64,000 nt of DNA from Campylorhamphus procurvoides. Taxonomy: Eukaryota > Chordata > Aves > Passeriformes > Dendrocolaptidae. This document shows positions 1 to 13,514 of the stretch, piece by piece. The stretch's first letter is position 1. Each line of letters begins with the position of its first letter. The stretch is taken from positions 249,871-313,870 of the forward strand of contig WBMV01000443.1 of NCBI GenBank assembly GCA_013396655.1. The letters run 5' to 3'. The position numbers were made by a program, and so were the translations under genes. The notes below the pieces were generated by a model. That model saw only the letters and a program-made list of their open reading frames with translations, was not told the origin of the DNA and searched no databases.

Positions 1-579
1 GCATCCCCAGCAGCATGGGCAGCAGTTCTAGGGAGGAGGTTTTCCACCTCTACTCAACTCTGACAAGCACCTGCAGTGCTGTGTCCAACTCTGGAGCCCC
101 CAACACAAGAAGGATTTGGACCTGTTTTAACAGGTCCAGTGGAGGCCATAAAGGTGTTCAGGTGTCTGGAAACAGGCTATAGAGTCAGGCTGAGAGAGCT
201 GGGGATATTCAGCCTGGAGAAGAGAAGGCTCCAGGGAAACCTTAGAGACCCTTCCAAGTGCCTAAAATGGGGCTTTATAAGAGAGCTGGAGAGGGAATTT
301 TGACAAGTGCATGGAGTGACAGGAAAAGGGGGAATGGCTTCACATTGACAGAGGGCAGTGTTAGATTAGATATTAGGAAGAAATTCTTCCCTGTGAAGGT
401 GGTGAGGCCCTGGCACAGGTTGCCCAAGCTGTGGCTGCCCCATCCCTGGAAGTGTTAAAGGTCACACTGAGCAACCTGGTCTAGTGGAAAGTGTCTTTGT
501 CCATGGCAGGGAGTTTGGAATTAGATACGGTTTAAGGTCCCTTCCAACCCAAACCATTCTGTGATTCTATAATTTTATG
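1..579 (+). mobile_element. CR1 LINE fragment, 3' end (5' truncated by window edge)
   Basis: The plus strand reads through the C-terminal part of CR1 ORF2 (the region rendered RELGIFSLEKRRLQGNL, with RFRLDIRKKFF-like sequence further on in another frame) and the CR1 3' UTR. It ends in the typical TTCCAACCC...CCATTCTGTGATTCT tail at 535-579. Several frame breaks show it is dead. The element may extend left of the window. Confidence 0.9.
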
Positions 580-3260
580 GCTGGGCAGTGGAGTATTGAG
601 ACTCATCCTGATGATCAGCAAAATAATTCTTCCTTACCCTTTTTCCTCATGGGTTTTTAACTCTTCCATAGATAACACTAACAACTATGTAGTTACCAAG
701 CATTGCATGTCTTTGCATGCAGCTCCACATGGCTCTGGGACCCATGTCCCCAAAGTGGAAGAGGATCTGATGTCTCCACAGACATCCCCACAGCTGTACA
801 GAGCAACAGCAGCTGCTCTGCTCAAGTGATGCCTTGAGAGGCTTCAGGTATTCAGCAGTTGCCACTGTGCTCCCTGTCAGGAAACACAATTATCTTCATA
901 AAGAAGTGAAGAGGAAGACTCACACCACATTTCTTGAACTCAGGCACAGAGATTCACCCAAGTAGAAAGGAATGGCAAGATGCATTTAACCTCATTAGTT
1001 TCAGTAGGGCTGACTTTATGCAATCCATCAGTGTACAGATACATTAGGGGAACTAAACTATTTCCACATCTCATTTACATAATGGATGGGATGTGAAATG
1101 AGTCCTATGGAGAAGAAGTGCCCTGGAGGCACTAAAGTTTATCACAATATGTAAGAGTTCTTTTAGATCATTGCATTAAATTTCCACTAACAAGATAACA
1201 AATTAATTGTCTGTATTACTGTACTAACCCAAAGCGGATAAAGTGTATGATTTCAGCAGAGGAAGGCAGCTGTTTAAGACAGCTTGGTGGTTATAGGAGG
1301 AGGCAGAAGAGATTAGTATGTCTCCCAGCATTTCTGTGCCATGATGCCAGCCCTCACCCTGCCCCTTTAAGAAAGCTGGCTCTTCTCTAATCTGATGTAG
1401 GACTTGAGCTTTATTAGTGAAGTGAGGGAGAATGAGTAAATCAACTGTATCAGACAAGCCTCAGGACATCTGGAAATTGATCATTCTGCAGAAATAAGCA
1501 CTCTGTGTTTATTAGCTGGGAGTTCATCACTATCACTTCTCTTTATTCAATTCCTAAGAGATTTCAAAGCTATCATCATAGCATTAGCTCTTCTGACTGT
1601 GCTACTGCAGATAAAGATCAGAAGATCTATCTAATGATGGCTTTCTCAGTCTCCCTCTTTCTGTAAAGCTATTCTGTTGAAAAAAAAAAAAAAAGGAAAA
1701 TATCTGGAATTAAATAGAGACTCTGTCTTAAATTTTTGCCTGTTGGTAATGAAAGTATTTTTTTTTCATATTATTATTCTACAGGAACTTGGTTTTATTC
1801 AGGGGTACACATTCTGCAGAATAGAAAATCCCTCATAGAGGAAGTGGAATTTGAAGTTTTTAATGTGGTGGTGGAAAAGGGAAGAAGATAAAAGGACTTA
1901 AAGGCATAAAGCAGTGCTGTACATTGAAAGTACAGTTATTTTAAATGATAATACACGTCAAATAGAAGCCAGGGAAATGAATTCCATAAGTTAGAAAGGT
2001 AATAATGTTACTTTAAGAAGAATAATTACTTTCCTTAACTACATTTATCACATAGTAATTCAGTTCTCCCTTCTGGAATATGATGCAATGCCAAACTTTT
2101 GACTGATTTATTTGAAACCAGCCTGAAGAAAAGATTCACCCAGATATGAGGTTTCTTCTCACTCTATATTCCAAACTGAGGAGTTATCAAAATGCAAATA
2201 CTATGACTAACTGCATGTTTAGATGTGCATTCCTGTACAGCTGCATTGTGTAACTTCATTGTGCAAAGACACTGGGAGAAAAAAATCATCTGCAAGAGTT
2301 TTCCAATGACAATGGTCAGACGCATAAACAATATTTAAGTACAGCTGTGGATTTCCAGAAATCTGGGGGTATTACAAATCCGATCCACTGAGCTCTCTAA
2401 AGTAAAATATTCACTATCAGAAGCTTCACTGAGATCAGTTTTTATCAGCCAATTTTCTCTGTTTTCCAATGGCAAATTAACATTTATTATCTCTTCTGAA
2501 CCGGGACTTAAGAGTTCCAGCCTGGGTGCACATTGTGCTAGATTCTGTACACAAATTAAAGAAGAAAAGGTGGATGTTGTCCAAGAGCCTTTCTGTATAA
2601 GTACAAGATGAGAGAAAACAGATGAATGCAATAAGCAGAGTGATCATGATTTAACAGTAAAGCAAGGAGAGTTAATTAATCCATTTGTACAGAGCTTGGT
2701 ACAATGGAGTTAGGCCACATTACTTGCAATGTTAGCACTTAATAACAATAACAATAATTACCAGGTCTTTAAAATTAAGGTATTAATTATCATTTAGAGC
2801 TCATAAGTTGCTTAGTCAGTGAAAGAGGGATGCAATAAATCTTTAAGAAAAAGCCAGTTTCAAGTGCATATTGTCTTCCCTCACACACAGGCTTTCTGCC
2901 AGTTTGCCCTGAACTAGAATTTTTCTTCTCCTGAATAACCCTTTGACTTGAGATTATGATGATTATTTATTTATAATCATGCCATTGCTGTTTTAGATTC
3001 TTGATAAACTCCTTCATGCCTGCCCTTTGTTTTGAAGCTTCCCTTTCTTATTATACAGATAATGATTGACTTCCTCCCTGGTTTGCTGTGCATTGTTCAC
3101 TTGCAGGTGCATGTAGCATTGTCTGTGCTATCATTAGGACTCGGGCGAGGGAAGATATGGGTCTTTCATTGGATGAAGGGAATTCTGATTTGGATGAAAT
3201 GCACAAAGATCAACAGATAGGTAATAAATAAGGTCAGAATCAGGCCACTAGTGTACATTA
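580..3260 (+). other. SETBP1: SETBP1 last intron, unique sequence
   Basis: AT-rich intronic sequence between two CR1 fragments. I see no exon, RNA gene or recognisable repeat in it, apart from a short A-run near 1680. The short open frames here lack splice-site support and protein resemblance. Confidence 0.6.
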
Positions 3261-3705
3261 TAGAATCCTAGAATGGTTTGGGTTTAAAGGAACCTTAAAC
3301 ACAATCTCCTTCCACCCACCCTGCCATGGGCAGGGACACCTTCCACCAGCCCAGGTTGCTCCAAGCCCCATCCAACCTGGCCGTGGACACTTCCAGGGAT
3401 CCAGGGGCAGCCACAGCTTCTCTGCCCAACCTGTGCCAGGACCTCACCATCCTCACATGAATGAATTTCTTCACAATATTTAACCTAAAACTTCCCTCTT
3501 GTAATTTAAAACAGTTCTGTATTTTCCTATCGCTTTCTATCTGTGCAAAAAACTCTCTTCAGCTTTTTAATAAGCTCCCTTTAGGCACTGGAAGGTGTTC
3601 TGAGGTCTCTCTGGAGCCTTTTTTTCTCCAGTCTGAACATCAGCTTTTCTCAGCCTGTCTCCGTAGCAAAGGTGCTCCAGCCCTTTGAGTGTCTTCTCTT
3701 TCTGG
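3261..3705 (-). mobile_element. CR1 LINE fragment, 3' end
   Basis: The reverse complement of the CR1 3' terminus starts at 3261 (TAGAATCCTAGAATGGTTTGG), followed rightward by the conserved tail and degraded ORF2 C-terminal sequence. The right part (3460-3705) is strongly diverged, so the boundary is approximate. Confidence 0.85.
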
Positions 3706-5744
3706 AGCAGTGGTAAAGGATTAAATAAACTGGATTAATGAGTGTGTGCATGTGAATTTTAAGCTCTGACTCCCCTGGGCTGGTATTACAAATGATTTGT
3801 TTTCATGTAATTCACAGAGGGGTTAAATTCGGGCCTTCTCCTACATAAGGGGTTCTGGACTGAGCAGTCCAAAGGAGAAGAAAAGGTCCAAAAAAAGGTG
3901 ATGATACCGCACCTGCAGGTCCATCCACTAAGGAATAGACCTTCCAGTACTGCAAAGCCTTGCAAACAAATTGTTTCCCCTCCATGGATTTCCAACTGTG
4001 CCTTTGAATCTCTTTTTGCATTTTGGTATCCATGAAAGAAACCTGGTGGTTCCTCCTTATTAGTTGCTTCAGGTCCATCAATTACTCTTTTTCCTTCAAT
4101 TTAGATGAGATTTTCAGTGAAGTGAGTGATACAGGGTGAAGAATCCAAGTGCCTCAAACAAAAGACAGATGTCTGAACCCATGATTCACCAGTGATGAGC
4201 TGCAATTGGGCCGTGCAGACTTTGAAGTAATTCATTACATTTGTATCTCTTCTGTAGGGGGAGGATTTTCCTCAATGATTTGTATGACCTTGCTAAACCC
4301 AGATAGGTGGTAATTGAGCAGCAACTACTTCTTCAGAAGAAACAGAATAAAAATATTGAAAATATTGACTCACCCCAAAGGCAGTAAGCAGCACTTTGGT
4401 CTTTGACCTTTAAGCATCCTAGGGTAGTCAATAACCTGGCTGTTAGATGCTGTGCCTGCCACTGATTTTGATTTGGGAGTAGTTTAACCTTGAACCAAGA
4501 TCCAAGTAACCACGGCAACAGGAAGTTGGCCTCTCCATCCAAGGAGTGGGAATCCATAAATCAAGGTCCCTAATGCAAACACTGTGTGCAGGTAGAGATT
4601 TGAGAGGATAAGTGGTTTGTGAGGGATTACCTTTGAAAAAATGAATGACTGTCCCTTGATATGTTGAAACACAGCTTCACAGACTTCTTTTTTTTATCGA
4701 TAGAGGTCAACAGGTTACAGCTGCATGTTTTCATACGGCTCTTTATAGAGGCCCTTCAGTTTAATTAGAGCCAGATGTTGAATTTATGAGGTTGTTAGCA
4801 TTATTATGTACCATATGCACGTGCATATATGTGTATGTGCATTGATACATGCACCCAGAAATGCACATTTCTTGTGCACTAGCACAATGTAAAGGCAGAA
4901 ACTCCAGCACTATGGAGTGGTGAAACCTCAGGTTTGCATATGCACAGTTCCACAGTGGTGAAATCCCATAGGTGTAATTACCTAGTCATATATCCCAGTT
5001 ATTCGATGGGACATTGTTTTATTCAATGTATAGCACTCGCCTAATGAAGAGCTATTTGGTAGCTAGATTTTCCTCTTGTTATTCAGTGCATGACATCATG
5101 TCTCATTTATTCCACATTTCTAAGCCTTGCTATGAATAGATGAATGTTTCATGAATGTTGATAATTTTATTTTCACAGGACTGCTCTTGAGATGAGGGGT
5201 ATATTATTGTTCTCATTTGCACTAGAGAAGCTGAGCAGGGAGAGATTGAAGTTTAATGGATACAATTTGAGATACTTAATACTAGGTTTGAGGCTCAGGG
5301 AGGATGTGTGGTCTAAGAGGCAGAAACTCCTCTGTGTATCTCCACCAAGCCATGACCTGTAGTACTGTCTCACTCATGACCATTTCTACACTTAGAGCTC
5401 TTGTCTCCCTTAAGTCCACAGTTTGATATAAGGTCATGGGTTCATCAGGACTTCTATCCCAAACTGGCCTACTCTGGAGCCCTGTCTTTCAGACTCCTCT
5501 CACCAGAGCAGTTCTGTGCCCGCGTCTGATAGAAATATCTTCCATTTTTTCTGAGACAACCCATAGATCTGATATTTTTCTTTTCGTGGGCCAGAAACAA
5601 AGGTAGGGACTGTTCATAGCAGCTCCAAGCACCTATGAAAGAATATATATAAGGAATTTTTGGTTGGTATTTGAGGAGGCTGAGCACAGACAACAGACAA
5701 AGAAGTTTGTGCAGCTGTTTCTGGTTCTGCTTTGAGATCTTGAT
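3706..5744 (+). other. SETBP1: SETBP1 last intron, unique sequence with E-box palindrome
   Basis: Intronic sequence without recognisable exons or repeats. It holds a perfect 16-bp palindrome at 4813-4828 centred on the E-box CACGTG, inside a locally TG/CA-rich stretch (4805-4870). Confidence 0.55.
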
Positions 5745-6126
5745 CTAGGAAAGGAGTACCAGGAGTAGCTGAGGGAGCTGGGGGAGGCTCATGCTGGAGA
5801 AAAGGAGGCTCAGGGGGGACCTTTTCACTCTCTGCAACTCCCTGACAGGAGGGGGAGCCGGGAGGGTCGGGCTCTGCTCCCAGGGAATGAGGACAGGAGG
5901 AGAGGAAACAGCCTCAAGTTGTTTTAGAGAAGGTTTAGGTTGGATATTAGGGAAAATTTCTTCATGGAAAGGGCTGTTGAGCCGTGGCACAGCTGCCCAG
6001 GGCAGTGGTGGAGTCCCCATCCCTGGAGGGTTTAAAAAGCCGTGTGGATGTGGGATTTTTGGATATGGGTTAATGGTGGCCTTGGCAGCACTGGGGGAGT
6101 GTGGAACTTAATGATTCTGTGATTGC
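5745..6126 (+). mobile_element. CR1 LINE fragment, 3' end
   Basis: Recognised by the CR1 ORF2 C-terminal segment (gctgagggagctggggg followed by a GGAGAAAAGGAGGCTCAG-type stretch), the ttggatattaggg motif and the terminal atgattctgtgattg. It belongs to a GC-rich CR1 subfamily like the copy at 60.3-60.9 kb and has a quadruplex-capable G-run set at 5851-5871. Confidence 0.88.
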
Positions 6127-6164
6127 AGCTGTGAGAGTACTTATGGAAAGCCCATGAGAAAAAG

Positions 6165-7760
6165 CAAGGTGCTGTCCATGTGCTGAGGGGGTTCATTGAC
6201 ACAGGGGATAAAGGACCCCATCTGCTGCCCTGACCTGCTGTGCAGGTTGGTTTGCTGCTGGCCTGGGGCTTGGATCACACCAAACCAGATCAGAGTGGCA
6301 AATCCAAACAAGCAGAGATGTCAGGAGACTTTCATGAATGACCAAGCAGCTCTAGATAAAAAAAGGAAGGAAAAAGATTGGGAGTAGGTGACACAGAGAA
6401 CTAGAGCTACAATGCCCAAGCATACAGGGATGGGTTTAGGAAGGCAAAGTCTATCTGGACTTGAATTTAGGGCAAAAGGACAACACACCATGTTCCTACG
6501 GGTACATAAGCATAAGGCAAATGTGGGCCCCTTGATGAATGAAATGGGAACCCTGATAGGAAAAGACAAGGAGAAGACTGACATATTCATTGTCTTCTTT
6601 TCCTTGATCTCTACTAGCAAGACTGGCCTTTGAGAATCCCAGGCCTCTGAGAGTGGTAAGAAAAAAAAACTTGTTCTTGGAGGAAGATCTGATTAGGGAA
6701 CAGTTAAACAAGCTGGACATGCATAAATCAATGGGATCTGTCAGGATGCAGCCAAAGTGCTGAGGATTTGGCTGGCATCATTGTGAGGCCAGTCTCGGTT
6801 GTTTCTGGTGATCAGGAGAGGATCCTGAGGAGTAGAAGAAAGCTAATGTCATTCCAATAAGGGCAAGAAGACAGAGACCAATAGATCAGTCAGGCTCATC
6901 TCAATCCTTGGGAATTTGGTGGAGTAAACATTCTTGGAGAGCATACCCAAACATATGAAGGGAAAGAAGATGGTCAGGAGTAGTTATCATAGATCTATGA
7001 AGGGCAAAAATCATGCCTCACCAGTCTGATGTTTCTTATCTTGACTTAAGCAAGAGTTTTGGCACTGTGTTCTATTAGCTTCTCATAGGCAAAATCATGA
7101 AATACAGCCTAGATCAATGTACACTGTGATGGACTGAAAGCTGGCTGGGCTCAAAGGGTGTGATGAGTAGCACAAAGTCCATCTAGAGACTAGTCATTAG
7201 AGGTGCACCTAAAAGTTCGATATAGACTAAAAATATTTAACATGTTAATGACCAAGGTGCTGGGGCAGATAACACTTGCAATGAATCTGGAGAAGTTCAG
7301 AACTAAGAGGAGTGATTGATATGCCAGAGGAACATGGGCATATGGGAGAGAGTCCAAGGAATGGCCACAAAGATTGCTAAGGATCTAGGGCATCTCTCTT
7401 ACAAAGAAAAGCTCAGAGTGTTGGGTTATTCAGCATGGAGAAGAGAAGGCTCAGGACGATCTGATCCATGTACACAAATATCTGATGGCAAACAGCAGAG
7501 ACAATGGAGCCAGACTGTTCTCAGTGGTGCAAAGTGTCAGGACAAGAGGCAGTGGGCACAAACTGAAATACAGCTTATGTCTGAGTTTTACTGAGAGGAT
7601 AAACAGGTTCTACTGACAGGTTATGGTGTTTCTTTGGATGTATTCTAAACTGACCAGGTGTGGTCAGTGTACCCTGCTCTGGCTGACCCTTTAGAGCAGG
7701 ATAGAGTGGACTAGATGGTCTCAAGAGGAGCCTTCCAACCTAAGCTGCTACATGATTTTT
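6165..7760 (+). mobile_element. Long degenerate CR1 LINE with ORF2 reverse-transcriptase remnants
   Basis: About 1.6 kb of plus-strand CR1 sequence with many frameshifts, stops and internal deletions. Recognisable pieces include a remnant of the RT segment reading LDLSKSFGTV near 7040-7070, the thumb/C-terminal segment around 7340-7460 (gggagagagtccaaggaatgg, then the GGAGAAGAGAAGGCTCAGG-type motif) and a 3' tail at 7690-7757 (gactagatggtctcaagagg...CCTTCCAACCT). It is 5' truncated and inactive. The 5' boundary is uncertain because 6130-6330 is more diverged. Confidence 0.8.
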
Positions 7761-10700
7761 TAAAATCTTTTTGCGATTTAATTTCCCAAGTCCAATGCAT
7801 GTTATTGGAGGTCCATGTCCATTGCTGATATTTGAAAAGAAAAGGAATCTCTGAAAGATTATCTTAGAGATAATCCTATAGCTGTCCTTGTCATGTTGAA
7901 GCCCAGCATCACAGAGACTGGGACAGGTTTTCAAATTTCAATCCCAGCAGTTTAAATTTGACATGTTTATAAGCAAACAAAATGGGTACAAAATATGAGA
8001 GTTTCAAAAACATTGATAAGAGGAAGAATCTACCAGACATAAGTGCATAACTTTTCTTTTTCTGAAATAGTTGACCTCTTTAGTGTATTTCTACAACTCA
8101 TTTATTGTTTTGCATTGTAAACTCTAGATAGAAAGATGTACAACAAAAGACTCTTTCTTTTTGAACTCCCTTCTCTTTGATGAGTTTTAAGATACATTAT
8201 AATTAGAGGGGGAATTCCTGAATAGGGAGTGTAATGGGCTTTAGACAGGGAATTATGTATTGAAGTTGTTCCTGGTGCCCGTTTCTCACTCAGATGAAAT
8301 GCCCAGTAAGTGAAGTGTTTATTGAAGAGAAGTATGTAAGAACATGTGGAGACTAAACTACCCAGGGAAAGAAAAATAGTCTACCCCTCTAAACACTGAT
8401 ATGAAGTATATCTGTCTTTATACATACGTAAGGGTGTATGTGTTTTTTTAGAAGAAAAAATAGTAATGTGGAATTGTTTTTTTTTATTATTATTTATTAG
8501 ATTGGTGACGGCATGTCCTTCAGCAAAATTATAAAAAAAAAAAAAGGATGGTCACATCAAGACTGTATTACAGGAAGATACACAAGAAAATAGGAAAATA
8601 CATCAATGTATCAAGGGCAGCAACGGACTGCTAGTTTTTCAGATATTCCCCAGACATGTTATTTCACCAACATTCATCCAAATTTTCTGTCCTTCCCCAG
8701 GAATTGCAGGTTCCCACTTAAAAGCAGACCAGACTTCCCTTCATGGTAAAATGGAAAGTACTGCCTGTAATGTGATGACCAGAAGGAAACCAACAGCTGT
8801 TGACAGTGTTGCAATGCCAAGTCCAGTATTATCTCTCCTACCTTCATCAGCAGCAACATCTGAAGCAGGTAATGCTGTTCCCCTCCAGACCCTCTATTTC
8901 ATCCCCATCTTCTTACCCCTGGAACTGCAGAAATGTGCATGTGATGCTCTTTCTGATGGAGGAGGTGCAAATGTGCATATCTAATGTGATAATCAGGCTG
9001 TAATTTTTCTAACACTTCCTTACCATGATCATATCTTGGCATATTGAAAATATTTTGCTCACATACCACCACACTCATGCAATAATGAGGACACAAGCAG
9101 CACCAGCCTCTATGGTCTAGCAGGGGACTTTGAAGCAAGACTCTTGGGTTCCTTTCTCAGCCCCTCACTGAATGTTCCCCTCCCTGTAGCATGAACTAAC
9201 AAATACACAGCAAATAGCTAAAGAGCAGATAAGATTTTTTTGTTGCATAGCTCAGTGATTTTAGCATAATATTCTGTCTTGCAAATGCAAAATTGTCAGG
9301 GCAATGAACAGTAATTTAAAATATCAGAATAAATAAGGCAGAATAGCATGCTTTTCTATCAACTTATATTTCGTGCTTCTCTTTTGAATCAGATCAGAAA
9401 GGTGATATGCTTATACTGGTGGAAATTCAGGCATCATCGCACCTTTTCTTGGGCATGGACAGAGAAATTAATCTTTCATTGTGTCTTAATTTCCAATGAG
9501 TGGGTAATACGCAGTACATTACCTTACATGCAGCCATTAGGAGTTTCATAGTCTCATCAAACTTTTGATGCTACATTCACAAAACCCATATTTGTATCAC
9601 TGATTAACGGAATAATTACATATTTAATTATTCAATTGAAAGTGCTGTTTCAATGCACTCATTTTGATTTCCCTCTCATTTCTTGAATAAATAGTGAAAA
9701 CAAGTGTTGCATGCTCTATAAAGATAAATTTTTATATCAAAAAAATCAGGATTGTCTGGTTTGTCTTTAATACTTTCCTATATATAAACTAAGGACAGAT
9801 TTTTAAAGCAGTGGGGAATGAAAGCACACAAATATTTTATGATCCGTTTCAAGATGAAAGAGTATGCTTGACTGCATAGTTCATTCTTTCCATTTTCAGC
9901 AGTCTAATTAAATTGTTGGTTTATCTGTAGCCCAGATGTTGAAATCATTTAGTTGAAAACTGAAAGAAACTGTGTTAATGGGAAAACAGGACAGTGCTAT
10001 GGGTTTCCTGTAATTAATAGGGAGCTCTTTGAAAATTCCTCTTCCTCCGTTCAAACCAGGGGAACAAACTGAGCCCAGCTTTGAGCAAACAGTCTTCCCT
10101 GTGCCATGTTCTTGCAAATCACCTCAGGCAGCTCCGAAGGGATGAAGAATGACAGGTAGTAGGAAATATTTTAGAGCTTCAGATGTAACAGCCATCCAGA
10201 ATAAAGTTAGGGGACCAGTGGAGAACATTCAAAGGGGCCAGATGTACCTGGGTTCACCTCCTTCACCATGACTGTGCTGGAGTGGGTCCTTCCGCCACTT
10301 CTAAGCTACCCTTAGAAATGTGTATTTTTACTGGAGATTTTTCTCTTTACCTCAGAAGGTTTTTCCATATCATATCAATCCTGCATGACCTCTTGGAGTG
10401 GCCTGTGGCCATTTCAATTTGTGAGACTGAGCCTCACTTCATCAGTGTACCCTGGGGAGCGGAGGAACACCAGACCTCCATGTGCCTTATTTTAAATATG
10501 TAAGGCTGTGTTTTGAGACTAACATTGGTTCCTTCTTGTTTGGGACAGCTAGGTGAGCTTGTTTGAAGAGTGTGAAAAGAATGAAGGAAAAGTAAAAGTG
10601 CTTGTGCTGCATCACATTTCTAGTTTCTCTTCATTTTGGGGTGGATTTTGCCAAAAAATAGGTTCAGGCCTTTGTGGAGGCAGCATGTGGCCATGCATCC

Positions 10701-13514
10701 TGGAGAGGTGTAGGGAGATCCATATGCCCAGGCAAAAAATTGTTCCCCTGTGCATCCCTGCTGCCTGTAGGTTACCACGTGTTGTATCATCTCTGTAGGA
10801 GCATGTTCCTTTTCTCATATGCCTGCATGCAGACATAGAGTTACTGTTCCCCACTGCATCCCCAAACCTTTCTAAATGAATTCCACCAGACAGAGTGAGA
10901 CAGAAGTCTTTCTCCCCATGCAGGATTTCGATGTGTAAACAGCAAAATATGTGTATGAACAGAAAAACAAAACACAAAACCAATGCAGAACAACTTGGGT
11001 CCAGGGTTGGGCAGGGTCTGTCTGGATAAAATTGAAAAGATTAATACTTAGCTTTGTTTTTCAGCAGAGCAGTATATCACAAGACAATATAGGAAAATAT
11101 TTTATATCAAAGATTGCTCACCAAGAGCTTCCAGATGAGTTGATAACACCTAATGGCTCTCACTTCAATAGCGGTTTACTTTGGCAGATGTCCCTGATAT
11201 TTTGTCATATGCACACCTCATCAAATCTTCCCCCTGCAGACCCATCAGACTCTTTCTGCACAGTCTTCCTGCACCAAATCTAGAATCAGATGTCCCTGAC
11301 ACTTAATAGTCAAAATAATGTTGAATTTCCTAATATCTCATTTAAAAAGCCTCACTTGAAAGCATATTTACTTATTCAGTATATGCATTCTGACTATTGG
11401 CAGCCTGTCTAACAGAACTCAAATGCTTTCTACAGCCCGTGAGTTCTGAGGCTTGCTAGGAAGAAAAGCAAAAACATTATTAGTAGCTTCTAACAAGTTT
11501 ACTGAGAAACTCATAAAAACCCCAAAGCACTTACGAAGGAAAAATTAGTGCAGTAAGCCAACACAGAACAGCACAGAATTTTTTTTTCCTAAGTGAGAAA
11601 ATGAGTTTCAGGGCAAAAAGAAACATACTGTAAGCTTGCAGAAGTGTATAAGAGCAAAAAAAGTATCTAAACATGAAGGAAGACACTGAGAGGGCAGTCT
11701 GGCAGAAAGCAAGAGCCTACCTTTGCTCCATTCAGCTACCAACTCCTCACCATCAGGCTCCACTCAGGACACTCTGCCTGAATGAACCCTTGAATGCCTG
11801 AGGTACTCCATGGATTTCAGGAAGGACAGGAGTGCTGCGTTGCTCTTGTCCAGTATCAGGATGCCAAAAATTTGTGCGTGGTCAGCTTGAATTCTTTGAG
11901 CTCCCATTTTAGAAGTGGAGGTCGTCCTCCCCCAACTGCACATACCAGGTCTCCACTGATCACAGTCAGGTGGTAACACTAATCTGCAGATACACCTGGA
12001 TATAGATAAATCTCACTAAAGATATAAAATCTTTGCAGGTACTTGGCTAATACTTTATTTCTAATTTGTTTCCTGTCTTTTGGCTTACTTTCTTTTCATT
12101 GAAAATTGAGAGCAAAGCCAAATCTCCTGGTATCACCACGAACCTTGCAAGTGTTCCTGTACTTCTGCTAAATTTCCCATCATCAACTGAAAAAAATCTG
12201 CATTACTTTCTGAGAAAAACCCCAAAACCAAACAAAAGCAAAACCTAACAACAACAAAATGCGTCTTAAATATGAGAATTAGGGGACAAAAAAAAGGCTT
12301 GAAAATGGGCCCTAACAATAACAATAAAAGACAAAAAATGGACAGTGAATGTGAAGAGTGTGCCAAATGCTTGATTTTTGAGATCTTCTGACCTGAAGCT
12401 ACTTTCATGATCTGGAGGAGACTCAAAGGATTTGAATGCTTAAGGCTGAAGATATTGGGTCTCCTTATGTCAATCACCAGTGAGGACAGATGAGAACAAT
12501 CATTTTCCATGACAGGGATTTAACCTTTTTTGATCAAATTTCTGAGAAATAACTCTCTGCCACTTGCCTTTAGGGACCTTGTATCCACAATTTTTAGGGG
12601 TGACCTACTTGGGAGGAATTCCGTGCAACTAATTAACTTCTCCTGAGCAACTTGGATATTTCATTTCCTTTCTCTTTTCCTTTGGTACCAGAATGACTGC
12701 ATTCCTCTTTTTTTTTTCCTCTGTGACTGCAAGTGGGTTTTATTTTTCTTTTTGGTGTGGGGAGTGGGTTACATATGGAAAATGTATTTTGTTTTGTAAT
12801 TAATGAGAACCAGACTTTGGGAAGTTGGCCATTCCAGGTCTTTATTTATAAGAGAGCATATGTTTGTGTTTTGTTTATGACTCACTCCTACTTCTTACAT
12901 TGTAACTTGGCTTTGTTTACGAAAGCTCTTCACTGAATCCAAGCAACATGGTGGTATAAGAGCCAGTAATTTATGTTCTTCAAGTGGGAGGCCAGTGAAT
13001 GAGGTTTATATGCTGAATCTGTCATAGCCCGTAGAGAGCAAGAGGAGATTCTACCACTTGACAGCTCCTGGTTATCTACAGAAAATGCTACAATAGCAAC
13101 TTTATTTAAAGTACTGCTAGAAGATTAGCCTGTTAGCCGTGAAGGGAGTGATAACCCCCAAATGAACCTTTCTCAAAATCTTGGCTGCTCGGGAAACTTC
13201 AAGGATTTCAAACCCAAATGACTGCTTGACAGTCAGGTGTAAATTAAGTTTGCAAGTAGATGTGGGCTGAGGTTAATTTAGTGGGATGTTTTATTCTTCA
13301 CTGAAAAGAAATTCTGAACTCCATCATTTCTTTTCCAGCAGCGCAGAACAGATATGTTAAGAATGAAAGGGAGCACCAGTTATTGCAAAAGCAGAATTAA
13401 TACATTATGTTTCCCTCACAAAGGGGTAGTTACTTCTAATCTGTGTGCCAATCCTGAACTCTGAACAGATGCCATGTTCAGCAAAGGACAGTGAAACAAT
13501 TTAGGCAAAACAAG
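7761..13514 (+). other. SETBP1: SETBP1 last intron, mostly unique sequence
   Basis: Long AT-rich intronic stretch. It contains T- and A-runs near 8450-8545, a TAAT-rich inverted repeat at 9611-9632 and an A/C-rich low-complexity patch at about 12215-12260. No exon with plausible flanking splice sites was recognised. A short minus-strand patch at 11764-11979 reads protein-like in two frames but is not identified. Confidence 0.55.
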
